Below, piece after piece: positions 51,029-60,978 of a stretch of 64,000 bases of DNA (its first letter is position 1; each line of letters opens with the position of its first letter). The notes under the pieces are model-generated. The model had not been told where the DNA came from. It saw only the letters and a list, made by a program, of their open reading frames with translations, and searched no databases. The position numbers and the translations under genes are program-made. Source of the stretch: Fluviicola chungangensis (GTDB lineage Bacteria; Bacteroidota; Bacteroidia; Flavobacteriales_D; Crocinitomicaceae); contig NZ_VLPL01000004.1 of assembly GCF_007558725.1 (NCBI RefSeq), positions 372,001 to 436,000 of the forward strand. Reading direction: 5' to 3'.

Positions 51029-52657
51029 TTATTCTATCGAAAACACCAATTTCCCCTTAATAAAAGTTCTGTTTGAATAATTCGGATTGTATCCTCCCTT
51101 TGAAGAAAACGGACTTTCCAGCATCACCAGCGTAGCATCTTTTCCTTTTTCCAAACTTCCTTTTGTTTCTTCCTGGAAACTGGCAAAGGCTGCCCAAATT
51201 GTCATTCCTCGCAAACAAGCTTCTTCCGTAAGTGCTTCCCCCATTAAAAACCCATCAATCGGATCTCCTTCTGCATTCTTTCTGTTTACGGCTGCATGTA
51301 TCGTCAGGAACGGATTCGTACTTTCTACCGGAAAATCTGTTCCGATCGCCAGCATCCCCGCTTTTTGCAGCAAGGTATTGTAAGCGTACGCTCCCTTCAA
51401 ACGTGCTTTTCCCAAACGCGATTCAGCCCAGCGCTGATCACTTACAGCATGGGTCGGCTGCACCGAAGGAAAAGCTCCTGAATTTTCCAGCAGATCAAAA
51501 TCCTTCGGATCAATTACTTGTGCATGTTCCAACCTCCAGCGATGATCCGGGTTCTTTTTCGAATAAGTCTCGATTAATTCCAGTACCAACCGGTTTGTGG
51601 AATCCCCGATCGCATGAATATTTAACTGGTAGCCGGTCAATTCCGCTAAAGAAGAATAGCGTTTTAAATCGGATAGTGAAGTGGTCAGCAAACCATAATT
51701 GTGCGGATCATCCGAATACGGCTGTTTCAGAAGTGCTCCTCTCGACCCCAAAGCTCCGTCACCAATTACTTTAAAGGAGCGAACAAGCAGGTTTTTTTCT
51801 TTTAAAAATCCGTGTTTTTTCGCAAAATCCGCATTTTCTTTTACCGGATAAAGCATTCCATAAATCCCAATGGTCAGTTTATTTTCCTTTACCAACCGGC
51901 GGATTAATTTAAAATCATGTGGCGTCAAACCCGCCTCGTGCACATCCGTAATTCCATACCCAACCAACTCCTGCTGAATTTCCAACAATGCGGTGGCCAA
52001 TTCATGATCTGAAAAATCCGGTAACTTGTCACTAATCAATGAGATCGCGTTATCCAGTAGAATCCCGGTCATGCTTCCGTCTTCCTTTTTCAGGATCGCT
52101 CCACCTTCGATATGAGCAGATTCCGTCACTTTGAATTTTTTTAAGGCAGCATCATTCACCAACACAGCATGTCCGTCAACACGGTACAGGACTACCGGTT
52201 TATTCGGGAATTTTTCGTTCAACAAATCATTTGTCGGCAATTCTTTCGTATTCCAGAGACTTTGGTCCCAACCACCACCGACAATCACCGGGCGCTCCTT
52301 TTTCTGAGCGTATTTTTCTACCCGAACAATGAGTTCCTCCATGGAGGCCGTTCCGACCAGGTTCACAGAAAGTTTCTGACGGGCCAAACTCATCAAGTGA
52401 CCGTGCGCATCCGCAAATCCCGGGAAAATATCCTTTCCTTCCGCATCGATAAATTCGTCCGCACTGTATTTATTCATAATCTGGCGGTCCGGGCCTACTT
52501 CAATCACTTTCCCATCGCGAATTGCGATGGCCTGCACAACAGCATTTTTATCATCCATCGTGTGAATTTTGGCATTGTGAATAACCAGATCAACCGCCTG
52601 GCCTTTCATGCACGAAACGCCTGTCAATAAAACCAAGAAAAAAAGAAAATAACGCAT
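51029..52657 (-). CDS. Amidohydrolase family lipoprotein (YtcJ-like)
   Basis: 542 residues; signal sequence with a lipobox (LTGVSC, Cys16). Amidohydrolase_3 features: IHNAKIHTMD, FPGFADAHGHLMSLARQ (HxH metal site), KVIGDGALGSRGALLKQPY, NIHAIGDSTNRLVLELIE, RLEHAQVIDPKD and AIGTDFPVESTNPF. These are TIM-barrel metal hydrolases of amide-like bonds; substrate not known. Export as a lipoprotein is unusual but found in Bacteroidota. Its start overlaps the SDR stop by one base, so the genes are coupled. Confidence 0.9.
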   Translation of the reverse strand: MRYFLFFLVLLTGVSCMKGQAVDLVIHNAKIHTMDDKNAVVQAIAIRDGKVIEVGPDRQIMNKYSADEFIDAEGKDIFPGFADAHGHLMSLARQKLSVNLVGTASMEELIVRVEKYAQKKERPVIVGGGWDQSLWNTKELPTNDLLNEKFPNKPVVLYRVDGHAVLVNDAALKKFKVTESAHIEGGAILKKEDGSMTGILLDNAISLISDKLPDFSDHELATALLEIQQELVGYGITDVHEAGLTPHDFKLIRRLVKENKLTIGIYGMLYPVKENADFAKKHGFLKEKNLLVRSFKVIGDGALGSRGALLKQPYSDDPHNYGLLTTSLSDLKRYSSLAELTGYQLNIHAIGDSTNRLVLELIETYSKKNPDHRWRLEHAQVIDPKDFDLLENSGAFPSVQPTHAVSDQRWAESRLGKARLKGAYAYNTLLQKAGMLAIGTDFPVESTNPFLTIHAAVNRKNAEGDPIDGFLMGEALTEEACLRGMTIWAAFASFQEETKGSLEKGKDATLVMLESPFSSKGGYNPNYSNRTFIKGKLVFSIE

Positions 52658-53421
52658 TAGGAGTGTGTTTTATGAAAAATCGTTGAACTGGCCTGAGCAC
52701 TTGGCATAATCACTAAATCATTGATGCACACATGTTTTGGCCTGGAACAGGCATAGTAAACTGCATCCGCAATGTCTTCCGCCATCAAGGGGTCATATCC
52801 GTCGTAGACATTTTTAGCGGTTTGCTCGTCCCCTTTGAATCGCACCAGTGAAAACTCGGTTTCCGCAGCTCCGGGAGCAATGTTCGTCACTTTTATATTG
52901 TCGTGTACCAAATCTATCCGGATCGCCCTTGACAATGCATCTACCGCATGCTTCGTCGCGCAATAAACATTTCCTCCGGCATAAACTTCTTTTCCTGCAA
53001 TGCTTGCAATGTTTACAATGTGTCCGCCGCCGTTTTTCTTCAGTATGGGAGAAATTGCGCGAGTCACATACAGCAATCCCTTGACATTGGTGTCAATCAT
53101 GCGATCCCAGTCATCCGTTTCCCCGGAATCTATCGGCCCGCGGCCAACTGCCAAACCGGCGTTGTTGATCAAAATCGACAGATTGTTTTTCACCTCTTCC
53201 GAAAGAGATTGAACTGCCTGGTTTACTTCGTTTTCGTTTCGCACATCAAAATTCAGCAATACGATATCAACTCCTTTGGATTGTAATTCTTTCTTCACCG
53301 ATTCCAACCGGTCCATTCTTCGGCCGGTTAAAACCAAATCCCATCCATTATCAGCAAATATGCGTGCTGTCGCTTCTCCAAAACCGGCAGTTGCCCCGGT
53401 AATCAAAACGGTTTTTTTCAT
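52657..53421 (-). CDS. SDR family oxidoreductase
   Basis: 254 residues. Classical short-chain dehydrogenase: GATAGFGEATARIFADNGW (TGxxxGxG), TGRRMDRLE (NADP-type Arg), NNAGLAVGRGPI, catalytic Ser in NIASIAGKEV and YCATK. IDLVHDNIKVTNIAPGAAETEFSLVRFKGD is typical of the YdfG/serine dehydrogenase group that reduces 3-hydroxy acids such as serine or malonic semialdehyde. Middle gene of a three-gene operon with 4-bp and 1-bp overlaps. Confidence 0.92.
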   Translation of the reverse strand: MKKTVLITGATAGFGEATARIFADNGWDLVLTGRRMDRLESVKKELQSKGVDIVLLNFDVRNENEVNQAVQSLSEEVKNNLSILINNAGLAVGRGPIDSGETDDWDRMIDTNVKGLLYVTRAISPILKKNGGGHIVNIASIAGKEVYAGGNVYCATKHAVDALSRAIRIDLVHDNIKVTNIAPGAAETEFSLVRFKGDEQTAKNVYDGYDPLMAEDIADAVYYACSRPKHVCINDLVIMPSAQASSTIFHKTHS

Positions 53422-54866
53422 AATTTAAATTTGAATGGTCTTGAACCAATAAAAGCCATTAAAAACAGTGCTAAATATGCCGGCATCCGATACCGGACAA
53501 TTGCTCCCAAAACCGGGGTTGTCCAACCGATGAGTACAAATAAAACAAGTGAAAACGTCATTAAAAAGACCAATAGATTCCGTTCTTCTGCTGTTCTGTA
53601 CCTCCAATTATACCATAGACCAAAGGCAAGAAGTACGAACAAACCGATTGTTTCTAAAAAACTGACTATTTTCAGTTTCCCTCCCGGATCCCAAAAAGTA
53701 GGTCTGAAAGCTGCATTTGAAGCTGCTTCGGGAATGTTTTTAATCAATTGCCCGAAATCATTTCCAATAGGAGTCAATTCCACGTAACTTCCGCAAGCTT
53801 CCCCCATAAAAACCACTTTCCACGGACCTTCTCCAGGTTTTAACCGGATATCCTGGAACGGGTAACTCATCCCGAATGTCACTTTTTTGGCAATCACGGT
53901 TTTCCTGGCCTGAACTGTTCCATTGTCCCGGAACTCCAAATCAGGATACTGATCGGTCCTGAAATAATAAAAACAGGAATCCGCATAAGCATGCGTGCCA
54001 CCTCGCCCAACATTGATAAAATCGAATTGCATCCGGGTAAGCCGGTGAGTCACATTATTTCTGAATCCCGGAAAAATCGCAAAAATCAATGTAATTAATG
54101 CCAAACCTGTTAACGGAGCTAGCAAAACACGTTTCCTGAACAGGAATTTACCCAGTAAAAAAACCGGAAGGCTCAACAGCAAACACCCCAGAACATATGG
54201 TTTGAATCCGAGCATCAATGCAAAGCCCAGGACCATTCGCCATAGACGGGATTTTAATGCTAACTTTCCTAATAATACATTCAAAAGGAAGCCAAACCCC
54301 AGGATCATCAGGGGCTCCTTCAAAACAGAACTTGTCCAAAAACTAAGTGTTGGAAAGAGGAATAAAGCGAACCAAAACCAGGATTTTTTGTAGAAAATGC
54401 GATCCTTAAAAGCAAGAAAGATTTCCCGTAATCCGATGAAAGAAAAGAAAGAGAAAAACAAAATATGGACATAGACATTTCCTTGGGAAATGAAAACAAT
54501 CAGGCTGTTTACACGCAGCACATTTCGCGAATCGTTCATCAGATCAAGATCTCCTGCAGACCAGTGATTGGTATGTGAGAGGTATTGCTGAATAGCTGCT
54601 TCCGAATTGGTACCTAATAAAAAATGCAGGTAATCGCCCACTGACTGGTAAGCTACGCCATTGAGCGTAACACTGTCCGCCATGTATTCCTCCCAATCAA
54701 CCGTAACTTCCCCGATTCCATATATTTTAGTATGGATAATCATGAACAAGACTCCAAAGAGCACTTTAATGCCCCAGCCAATCAGTAAATTAGTCCGCGA
54801 CAAGCCATCTGTTTTGAATTTCCAAACAAACCATGTTAAACCGATCAGGACTAGCGTAAACACCAT
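53418..54866 (-). CDS. Polytopic membrane protein of unknown function
   Basis: 482 residues with about 10-11 hydrophobic helices and a luminal/extracytoplasmic loop around 270-390 (RLTRMQFDFINVGRGGTHAYADS, QDIRLKPGEGPWKVVFMGE). The large number of helices in the first half, SVLKEPLMILGFGF, and an RYRMPAYLALFLMAFIGSRPF end resemble GT-C-type glycosyltransferases or polymerases of surface glycans, but I see no decisive motif. The first gene of the operon with SDR and amidohydrolase, overlapping the SDR start by 4 bp. Confidence 0.7.
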   Translation of the reverse strand: MVFTLVLIGLTWFVWKFKTDGLSRTNLLIGWGIKVLFGVLFMIIHTKIYGIGEVTVDWEEYMADSVTLNGVAYQSVGDYLHFLLGTNSEAAIQQYLSHTNHWSAGDLDLMNDSRNVLRVNSLIVFISQGNVYVHILFFSFFSFIGLREIFLAFKDRIFYKKSWFWFALFLFPTLSFWTSSVLKEPLMILGFGFLLNVLLGKLALKSRLWRMVLGFALMLGFKPYVLGCLLLSLPVFLLGKFLFRKRVLLAPLTGLALITLIFAIFPGFRNNVTHRLTRMQFDFINVGRGGTHAYADSCFYYFRTDQYPDLEFRDNGTVQARKTVIAKKVTFGMSYPFQDIRLKPGEGPWKVVFMGEACGSYVELTPIGNDFGQLIKNIPEAASNAAFRPTFWDPGGKLKIVSFLETIGLFVLLAFGLWYNWRYRTAEERNLLVFLMTFSLVLFVLIGWTTPVLGAIVRYRMPAYLALFLMAFIGSRPFKFKL

Positions 54867-54976
54867 GAGGGCCCTAAGTTAATTACTTTAATTGCGAATG
54901 CCGAATTTTACAATTAGAATTAATTGTGATTTCGCGTGTGCGGTCACTTTCATATAACTACTTTTTTTTGCCCCCC

Positions 54977-54998
54977 TTCCAGGGTAAAAACCCTGGAA
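54977..54998. repeat. Palindrome TTCCAGGGT...ACCCTGGAA
   Basis: 9-bp arms with a 4-nt centre, preceded by CCCC and followed by CAAATTT, like the copy at 38597-38619. Confidence 0.75.
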
Positions 54999-55154
54999 CA
55001 AATTTTAAAAACACCCCTTCAGAGAACTTTAAATCTGATTCACTGTTTTCCCCGGAATTCCAAAATCCGGTAACGACCATTCAAAATAGAGAATTCCCCC
55101 CAAGTCTGTGGAAAAAAACGGAAAGGTTCAACCGCCTATGAACAAAGGAATGAT

Positions 55155-55162
55155 TACTTTTG
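55155..55162 (+). promoter_or_regulatory. purL: -7 element TACTTTTG of purL
   Basis: Exact TAnnTTTG; 18 nt lie between it and the ATG at 55181, which also argues against the TTG start at 55160. Confidence 0.6.
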
Positions 55163-55180
55163 CATCAAAGTTATAACAAA

Positions 55181-57418
55181 ATGAGTACTTCCATTAAGCA
55201 AGAAGCTACACTTGAGCAAGCAGTTGAACTGGGTTTGCGCGCGGATGAATTTGAAATGATCAAAGGAATTTTGGGACGCACACCAAACTTCACCGAAACA
55301 GCAGTTTATTCTGTTATGTGGTCTGAACACTGTTCTTACAAAAATTCCATTTACTGGTTAAAACAATTACCGAAAGATGGTCCCCACATGTTAGTAAAAG
55401 CCGGTGAAGAAAATGCAGGTTTGGTAGACTTGGGAGATGGAATCGGTTGTGTTTTTAAAATCGAATCTCACAATCATCCTTCAGCACTGGAACCCTATCA
55501 GGGAGCTGCCACTGGAGTTGGAGGAATTAACCGGGATATTTTTACAATGGGTGCCCGACCGGTTGCACAGTTAAACTCCCTGCGTTTCGGAGATATTGAA
55601 GAAGCTCGTACAAAATGGCTGGTTAAAGGTGTTGTCAAAGGAATCGGTGATTATGGAAATGCGTTCGGGATTCCGATTGTTGGAGGTGAAGTTTTCTTCG
55701 ACAAATCATACAATCAAAACCCGCTGGTAAACGCTTTTTCGGCCGGAATTATCGATACGAAAAAAGTAATTTCCGCTAAGGCGAAAGGTCCCGGAAACCC
55801 GGTTTATATTGTTGGTTCTTCAACCGGTAAAGACGGAATCGCAGGAGCTGCCTTTGCATCAAAAGATATTACGGAAGAATCTGCTCAGGATCTGCCTTCT
55901 GTTCAGGTTGGTGATCCGTTCATGGAGAAATTGCTTTTGGAAGCTACAATGGAATTGGCAAATACCGATGCAATTGTTGGAATGCAGGACATGGGAGCTG
56001 CCGGAATTACCTGCTCCACCTGTGAAATGAGTGCGGGTGGCGGTGTCGGAATGGAAATCCATTTGGACCTTGTTCCTACTCGCCAGGAAAACATGCTTCC
56101 ATACGAAATCCTGCTTTCTGAATCCCAGGAACGGATGTTGGTAGTTATCCAAAAAGGAAAAGAAGATATCGTCAAACGCATTTTCGACAAGTGGGATTTG
56201 CATGCGGAAGAAATCGGAACAGTAACCGGAGATGGCCGTGTTCGTTATTACATGAACGGAGAATTAGTTGGAGATGTTCCTGCAGAATCACTGGTACTTG
56301 GCGGCGGAGCTCCGCAATACCAGCGTGAATATTCCGAGCCTGCTTATTACCAGGAATACAAGAAATTTAATATCGATTCAGTAGAACAGCCGGAAAACCT
56401 AAAGGAAATCGGGTTCTTCTTATTGAGTCAGCCTAATATTGCTTCCAAACGTTGGGTTTACGAACAATACGACTCCATGGTGGGAACCAAAACCATGACT
56501 ACAAACCGTCCGACGGATGCAGGAATTGTGAACCTGAAAGGAACTCAAAAGGCATTGGCGATGACAGTGGATTGCAATTCACGCTATGTCAATGCTGATC
56601 CGGAAACAGGAACTGCAATTGCCGTATCTGAAGCTGCACGTAACATCGTGGTATCGGGTGGAATTCCAAGCGCAATTACAAACTGCCTGAATTTTGGAAA
56701 TCCATACAACCCGGAGTCTTACTGGCAGTTTGTCGGTGCGATCAAAGGAATGTCCAAGGCATGTTTGAAATTTGAAACACCGGTTACCGGCGGAAACGTT
56801 TCCTTCTACAATCAAAGCAATATCGGCGGTAAAGAAATCCCTGTTTTCCCTACACCTACTATCGGAATGATTGGTGTGGTGGAAGATAAATCGAAGATCA
56901 TGTCCCTTGATTTCAAGCAAAAAGGCGATTTGATCTTCATCCTGGGAGATTGTGTAAACGACATTTCATCTTCTGAATACCTGGCAAAATACCACAAAAT
57001 AGAAGCATCTCCGGCACCTCATTTTGATTTGGAAAAGGAGTATGCATTACAGGAAGCCGTAAAAGGATTAATCAGCCAGGAATTGATCAATGCTGCCCAC
57101 GATTGTGCTGACGGCGGGCTGTTCGTTTCATTGGTTGAAATGTCAATGCCTCGCGGACTTGGTTTTGATATTGTTACAGACTCAGAAGTTCGTGAAGATG
57201 CATTTTTGTTCGGTGAAGCTCAAAGCCGGGTAGTTGTAACTGTTTCTGAAGACGCGGAAGAAGAGTTCATCGAATTCATGATGGGAAGCGGTGTGAATTA
57301 CACCTTGCTTGGTCATGTTACAAAAGGCAAAATGATGGTTGACGACGAGCATTTCGGATTTATCTCTGAAGCAAAAGAGATTTACGATAATGCTTTAGGG
57401 AAACTGATTGAAAATTAA
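55181..57418 (+). CDS. purL: Phosphoribosylformylglycinamidine synthase subunit PurL
   Basis: 745 residues from the ATG at 55181. Converts FGAR to FGAM in purine synthesis, together with PurS and PurQ (not in this window). Visible: [66 protein letters not shown], and the second half with [12 protein letters not shown] and [16 protein letters not shown]. Length matches the small-subunit type PurL, not the 1300-residue fused form. Single gene; a terminator follows. Confidence 0.97.
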   Translation: MSTSIKQEATLEQAVELGLRADEFEMIKGILGRTPNFTETAVYSVMWSEHCSYKNSIYWLKQLPKDGPHMLVKAGEENAGLVDLGDGIGCVFKIESHNHPSALEPYQGAATGVGGINRDIFTMGARPVAQLNSLRFGDIEEARTKWLVKGVVKGIGDYGNAFGIPIVGGEVFFDKSYNQNPLVNAFSAGIIDTKKVISAKAKGPGNPVYIVGSSTGKDGIAGAAFASKDITEESAQDLPSVQVGDPFMEKLLLEATMELANTDAIVGMQDMGAAGITCSTCEMSAGGGVGMEIHLDLVPTRQENMLPYEILLSESQERMLVVIQKGKEDIVKRIFDKWDLHAEEIGTVTGDGRVRYYMNGELVGDVPAESLVLGGGAPQYQREYSEPAYYQEYKKFNIDSVEQPENLKEIGFFLLSQPNIASKRWVYEQYDSMVGTKTMTTNRPTDAGIVNLKGTQKALAMTVDCNSRYVNADPETGTAIAVSEAARNIVVSGGIPSAITNCLNFGNPYNPESYWQFVGAIKGMSKACLKFETPVTGGNVSFYNQSNIGGKEIPVFPTPTIGMIGVVEDKSKIMSLDFKQKGDLIFILGDCVNDISSSEYLAKYHKIEASPAPHFDLEKEYALQEAVKGLISQELINAAHDCADGGLFVSLVEMSMPRGLGFDIVTDSEVREDAFLFGEAQSRVVVTVSEDAEEEFIEFMMGSGVNYTLLGHVTKGKMMVDDEHFGFISEAKEIYDNALGKLIEN

Positions 57419-57432
57419 TAATTGAGAATTGA

Positions 57433-57464
57433 AAAGGTGGCTTCGACTCCGTTCAGCCACCTTT
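57433..57464 (+). terminator. Terminator after purL
   Basis: AAAGGTGGCT and AGCCACCTTT arms, 12-nt loop, then CTTTTCC. Confidence 0.8.
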
Positions 57465-57487
57465 CTTTTCCATTTTCTCCATTCAAG

Positions 57488-58117
57488 ATGGAATTAATCC
57501 TCAAATACTTTCCAAATCTGACAGCAGTTCAAAAAAAACAATTTGAGCAGCTGGAAGAATTATATTTATTCTGGAATGCGCAGATCAACGTCATTTCAAG
57601 AAAAGATACGGATGCTTTTTACGAACGCCACGTCTTGCACTCCCTAGGAATTGCAAAAATCATGGAATTCACGCCCGGATCTGCTGTGCTGGATATCGGG
57701 ACCGGTGGTGGTTTTCCCGGAATTCCCTTAGCGATCCTGTTTCCGGAAGTACAGTTTCATTTGGTTGATTCCATCGGAAAAAAAATCAAAGTGGTAAAGG
57801 AGGTTGCAAACGCCTTAGGATTGAAGAATGTGCGTGCTACACATGCGCGAGCAGAAGAAATCAAAGAACAATTCGATTTCATTGTCAGCCGGGCTGTAAC
57901 CGCTATGCCGGCATTCTTACCATGGACAAAAAGAAAGTTTTTGAAAGAAAATAAAAATCCCTTGCCAAATGGAATTTTGTATCTCAAAGGTGGTGATCTC
58001 AAGGAAGAAATGGCACCTGTAAAACATCCATACAAAATCCATCCACTGCAAACGATCTTTTCCGGTGAGTTTTTTGATACCAAAGCAGTGGTATACGTTG
58101 ATGTGACGGGGAACTAA
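57488..58117 (+). CDS. rsmG: 16S rRNA (guanine-N7) methyltransferase
   Basis: 209 residues from the ATG at 57488; the frame extends 22 codons further into the purL terminator, so a longer start is unlikely. Methylates G527 of 16S rRNA. Family motifs: LYLFWNAQINVISRKD, ERHVLHSLGIAKI, AVLDIGTGGGFPGIPLAILFP and FIVSRAVTAMPAFLPW. Full length for the family. Gene order purL-rsmG may simply be local. Confidence 0.95.
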   Translation: MELILKYFPNLTAVQKKQFEQLEELYLFWNAQINVISRKDTDAFYERHVLHSLGIAKIMEFTPGSAVLDIGTGGGFPGIPLAILFPEVQFHLVDSIGKKIKVVKEVANALGLKNVRATHARAEEIKEQFDFIVSRAVTAMPAFLPWTKRKFLKENKNPLPNGILYLKGGDLKEEMAPVKHPYKIHPLQTIFSGEFFDTKAVVYVDVTGN

Positions 58118-58290
58118 CCTGTAATCAGCTTTCTTCCAATCAGTTACTATTATCTCTTTATTTAGAATTCACAAAATATTCATTCAAACATAACATTTGA
58201 TCGATCAAACAGCCTGTTTATTCATCTGAAACAATTGTTATTCTTTTAACCATCTGTTATTTTGTATACTTGTCTTAAATCATCGTGATT

Positions 58291-58911
58291 ATGAAGACGT
58301 TATACCTACTACTCTGCTTTTCAGTAAGCTTTGGTCCTATTTATGCTCAAACGGATTACGCCGTGATCGCATCCAACCGGATGATCCAGAAACATCATTT
58401 ACCCGAAAGAATTCAAAAAATTGCTCAGATTGATCCCCAAAGGCTCCAGGTATTATGGGATTACTTTACAGAAAGTTTTTCATTCAATAGTTCCGAAACC
58501 GGCATTTCAGTTAAAGAGCTTTTGAACATCCAGCATTTCGACATATTCGAATTTGAACATTTAAGACAGGAAGATCAAACCGTTCAGTTTGTTTACAGAA
58601 ACAGTATCGTCATTACGCTAAAATCGAAAGCAGAACTAACCAACCTGCTCCAGGGTTATGATTTAAATTCGCTGGTAAATGAACTTCCGGAAAGACCTTT
58701 CCCGGCTTGGACAAGCTATACCTTTTCGGAATCAGACTTCCGGGCATATAAGGAACAAGTGTGGGATTGGGCCAGGGATTATCCGGCTGACTATTTACAA
58801 ATCACTGCTGATACCGGACGACTTCACATCCGTTTCGAAGAATTCAAAGCAATGGAAGAAACCAGGCGAACACAAATCCTTACCGGATTAAACTACTTAA
58901 TCATTGACTAA
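58291..58911 (+). CDS. Secreted protein of unknown function
   Basis: 206 residues from the ATG at 58291; a GTG two codons earlier is possible. Signal peptide 1-18 (FGPIYAQ). The mature part is polar, with helices in 25-75 (RIQKIAQIDPQRLQVLWDYFTESF) and mixed strands after. No T9SS tail, no lipobox, no family recognised. It lies 10 bp ahead of the T9SS protein gene and probably shares a message, so it may be a chaperone or partner of that protein. Confidence 0.7.
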   Translation: MKTLYLLLCFSVSFGPIYAQTDYAVIASNRMIQKHHLPERIQKIAQIDPQRLQVLWDYFTESFSFNSSETGISVKELLNIQHFDIFEFEHLRQEDQTVQFVYRNSIVITLKSKAELTNLLQGYDLNSLVNELPERPFPAWTSYTFSESDFRAYKEQVWDWARDYPADYLQITADTGRLHIRFEEFKAMEETRRTQILTGLNYLIID

Positions 58912-58921
58912 TTTGCTGCAT

Positions 58922-60799
58922 ATGAAAAGTTTAAACATCCTATTACTTCTTTCACTACTTATTGGTTGGTCGGAAAACAGCCGGGCACAATGTTCAGGCG
59001 GAAGTTCTTTTTCATCTGTTGCTGCACCCACAGGGACTACAGCTACTACCATCAGTTCATGTAACTGGGCCGGTGACTACAATACAATCACAAGTGTGGT
59101 TGCAGGAAGCTCATACACACTAACAGTTTCACCGTCGGCTTGTATCACAATTCACAGTGGTTCACCAACAGGTCCTGTAGTTGCTTTCGGAACATCATCC
59201 GTTCCATTTACTGCTGCTACTTCGGGAACGTACTACATGACTCTGAACACAAACTGTTCCGGTTGCGGAACAGGCACTACCTGTTTAACAACAACAATCA
59301 CCTGTACTTCCTGTGGAACAGGTCCCTGCGCTTCCATTTCAAATATTCCGGGATGCGGACAAGCCTTCACACTTTCAACAACCGGATCCTCTTCCTTTGT
59401 CTCCAACCTGTGCGCAACTGCAACACCCGGACTGGAACAAGTTTATACGTATACAGCAACATCAACCGGAACCTACTCCTTTAATGTCACATCTGTTACG
59501 GGCGGAGGTTATGCAATCGGCTGGCAGTCCAGTGGAAGCGGATGCAGTGCATCTGGCTGGAATTGCGCAGGAACAGCAACAACCCCGGGTTCCGTGGGAT
59601 CTATTGCTCTTACCTCGGGAACAACCTATTACTTTTTGATGGACGCTACTTCCACTGCTGCATCCGGAATAACCTTTTCTTTGACATGTCCATCCGGAGG
59701 ACCAACTGTTGCCGGAGATTGCAATGTTGCAGCAAACGTATGCTCCAATGCTTCATTTTCTATTGATCCCAACGGATTCGGGTTGGTCGATGAAATATGT
59801 GATCCGGGAACATGTGCTGCAAACCCCGACATCAATGTTTCAGGCACCAATTCAGGATGCTTACTATCAGGTGAATTAAACAGTACCTGGATGATCGTGA
59901 ATGTACTTACAGGTGGAACGCTTACATTCAATCTGGGAACACCGAATTCCGGAACGCTAAATTGTCTGGATTGGTCCATGTGGGCGTACACTCCAACAAC
60001 CTGTTCAGCCATTTCGGCAGGTACCCAAGCCCCGATTCGTTGTAATTACAATGGCTCCTGCGAAGAATATACAGGCTTGGCAAGTACACTTCCTGCAGGT
60101 GCAACTTCCATGACGAATTGGGAAGCACCGTTGAACCCGGGTTCCTATACCCAATACCTGATCTGTTTATCCAATTATTCATCGGCAAATACAACAGTTC
60201 CTTTGTCTTTCGGCGGAACTGCAGTGGTCAGCTGCTCCCCACTTGGGACGGAGTCGATGAACTTGACCGGTAAGAATGAATCCGGGTATAATTCCTTGGA
60301 ATGGGTGAGTTCAAGTGAATTCAATGTGGATAAATACATCATAGAACGCAGTGAAAACGGAAGTCAATTTATCGAAATAGGAACGGTTGATGCGCAAGGA
60401 ATGAGCCTTGAGGCACTGACTTACCGGTTCGAGGACATACAACCGGTCAACGGGACAACATACTATCGCGTAAAACTGGTTCGAAACAATGGAACGAATA
60501 TCAAATCAAACACGCTTGCGATTGAAGAAGGATTCAGGAATGATATGGAACTCGTAAAAGCATTTCCAAACCCGGCAGAAAGCAACCTGAACATCATTCT
60601 TTCTTCCAAAACGGAATCAACGTATCAATTGACTTTGTCTACGCTGAACGGACAAAAAGTCTTCGACAGCAACCGGGCAGTAAAGCAAGGTTTGACTTAC
60701 TTGTCAATCGATGTACGCGAATTTGAAAACGGATTTTACTTCTTAAACATCTTACAGGAAGGGAAATCCCTTTCTACACACAAAATTATCATCGAATAA
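58922..60799 (+). CDS. Large secreted T9SS protein of unknown function
   Basis: 625 residues from the ATG at 58922 (a TTG six codons up overlaps the previous stop). Signal peptide 1-26 (ENSRAQ). The mature chain is rich in Ser, Thr, Gly and Cys with at least three beta-sandwich units: SSCNWAGDYNTITSVVAGSSYTL, PGCGQAFTLSTTG and CNVAANVCSNASFSIDPNGFG, then an Fn3-like segment (GYNSLEWVSSSEFNVDKYIIERS) and a type A tail FPNPAESNLNII... to KIIIE. The Cys pattern hints at disulfide-bonded surface modules. Confidence 0.85.
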   Translation: MKSLNILLLLSLLIGWSENSRAQCSGGSSFSSVAAPTGTTATTISSCNWAGDYNTITSVVAGSSYTLTVSPSACITIHSGSPTGPVVAFGTSSVPFTAATSGTYYMTLNTNCSGCGTGTTCLTTTITCTSCGTGPCASISNIPGCGQAFTLSTTGSSSFVSNLCATATPGLEQVYTYTATSTGTYSFNVTSVTGGGYAIGWQSSGSGCSASGWNCAGTATTPGSVGSIALTSGTTYYFLMDATSTAASGITFSLTCPSGGPTVAGDCNVAANVCSNASFSIDPNGFGLVDEICDPGTCAANPDINVSGTNSGCLLSGELNSTWMIVNVLTGGTLTFNLGTPNSGTLNCLDWSMWAYTPTTCSAISAGTQAPIRCNYNGSCEEYTGLASTLPAGATSMTNWEAPLNPGSYTQYLICLSNYSSANTTVPLSFGGTAVVSCSPLGTESMNLTGKNESGYNSLEWVSSSEFNVDKYIIERSENGSQFIEIGTVDAQGMSLEALTYRFEDIQPVNGTTYYRVKLVRNNGTNIKSNTLAIEEGFRNDMELVKAFPNPAESNLNIILSSKTESTYQLTLSTLNGQKVFDSNRAVKQGLTYLSIDVREFENGFYFLNILQEGKSLSTHKIIIE

Positions 60800-60822
60800 C
60801 GATCCTTCAGGTTAAAAAATCA

Positions 60823-60856
60823 GAGCCGATTCCATCCGGGGATCGGTCTTTGTTTT
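60823..60856 (+). terminator. Probable terminator after the T9SS protein
   Basis: CCGAT and ATCGG stem with a bulged AGAG/TCTTT extension, then GTTTTT. Confidence 0.5.
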
Positions 60857-60978
60857 TAAAGCCCTTTACATTTCAAATGGATCCATGCAAAAACCGGAGA
60901 AGCCGGTCGGGAATAATGGGGTGATATGCTTTTATCAGAATACACGTTTCAATCTTTTTTGGTATCTTCGGGATAGTG

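Larger units (their letters stand above)
54867..55180. other. Gene-free region between divergent genes
   Basis: The 314 bp hold a palindrome at 54977-54998 and the purL -7 element at 55155-55162; the rest shows no gene. Confidence 0.6.

Noticed and set aside
51232-51774. 180-codon plus-strand open frame
   Set aside because: Antisense to the amidohydrolase gene; low-complexity translation.
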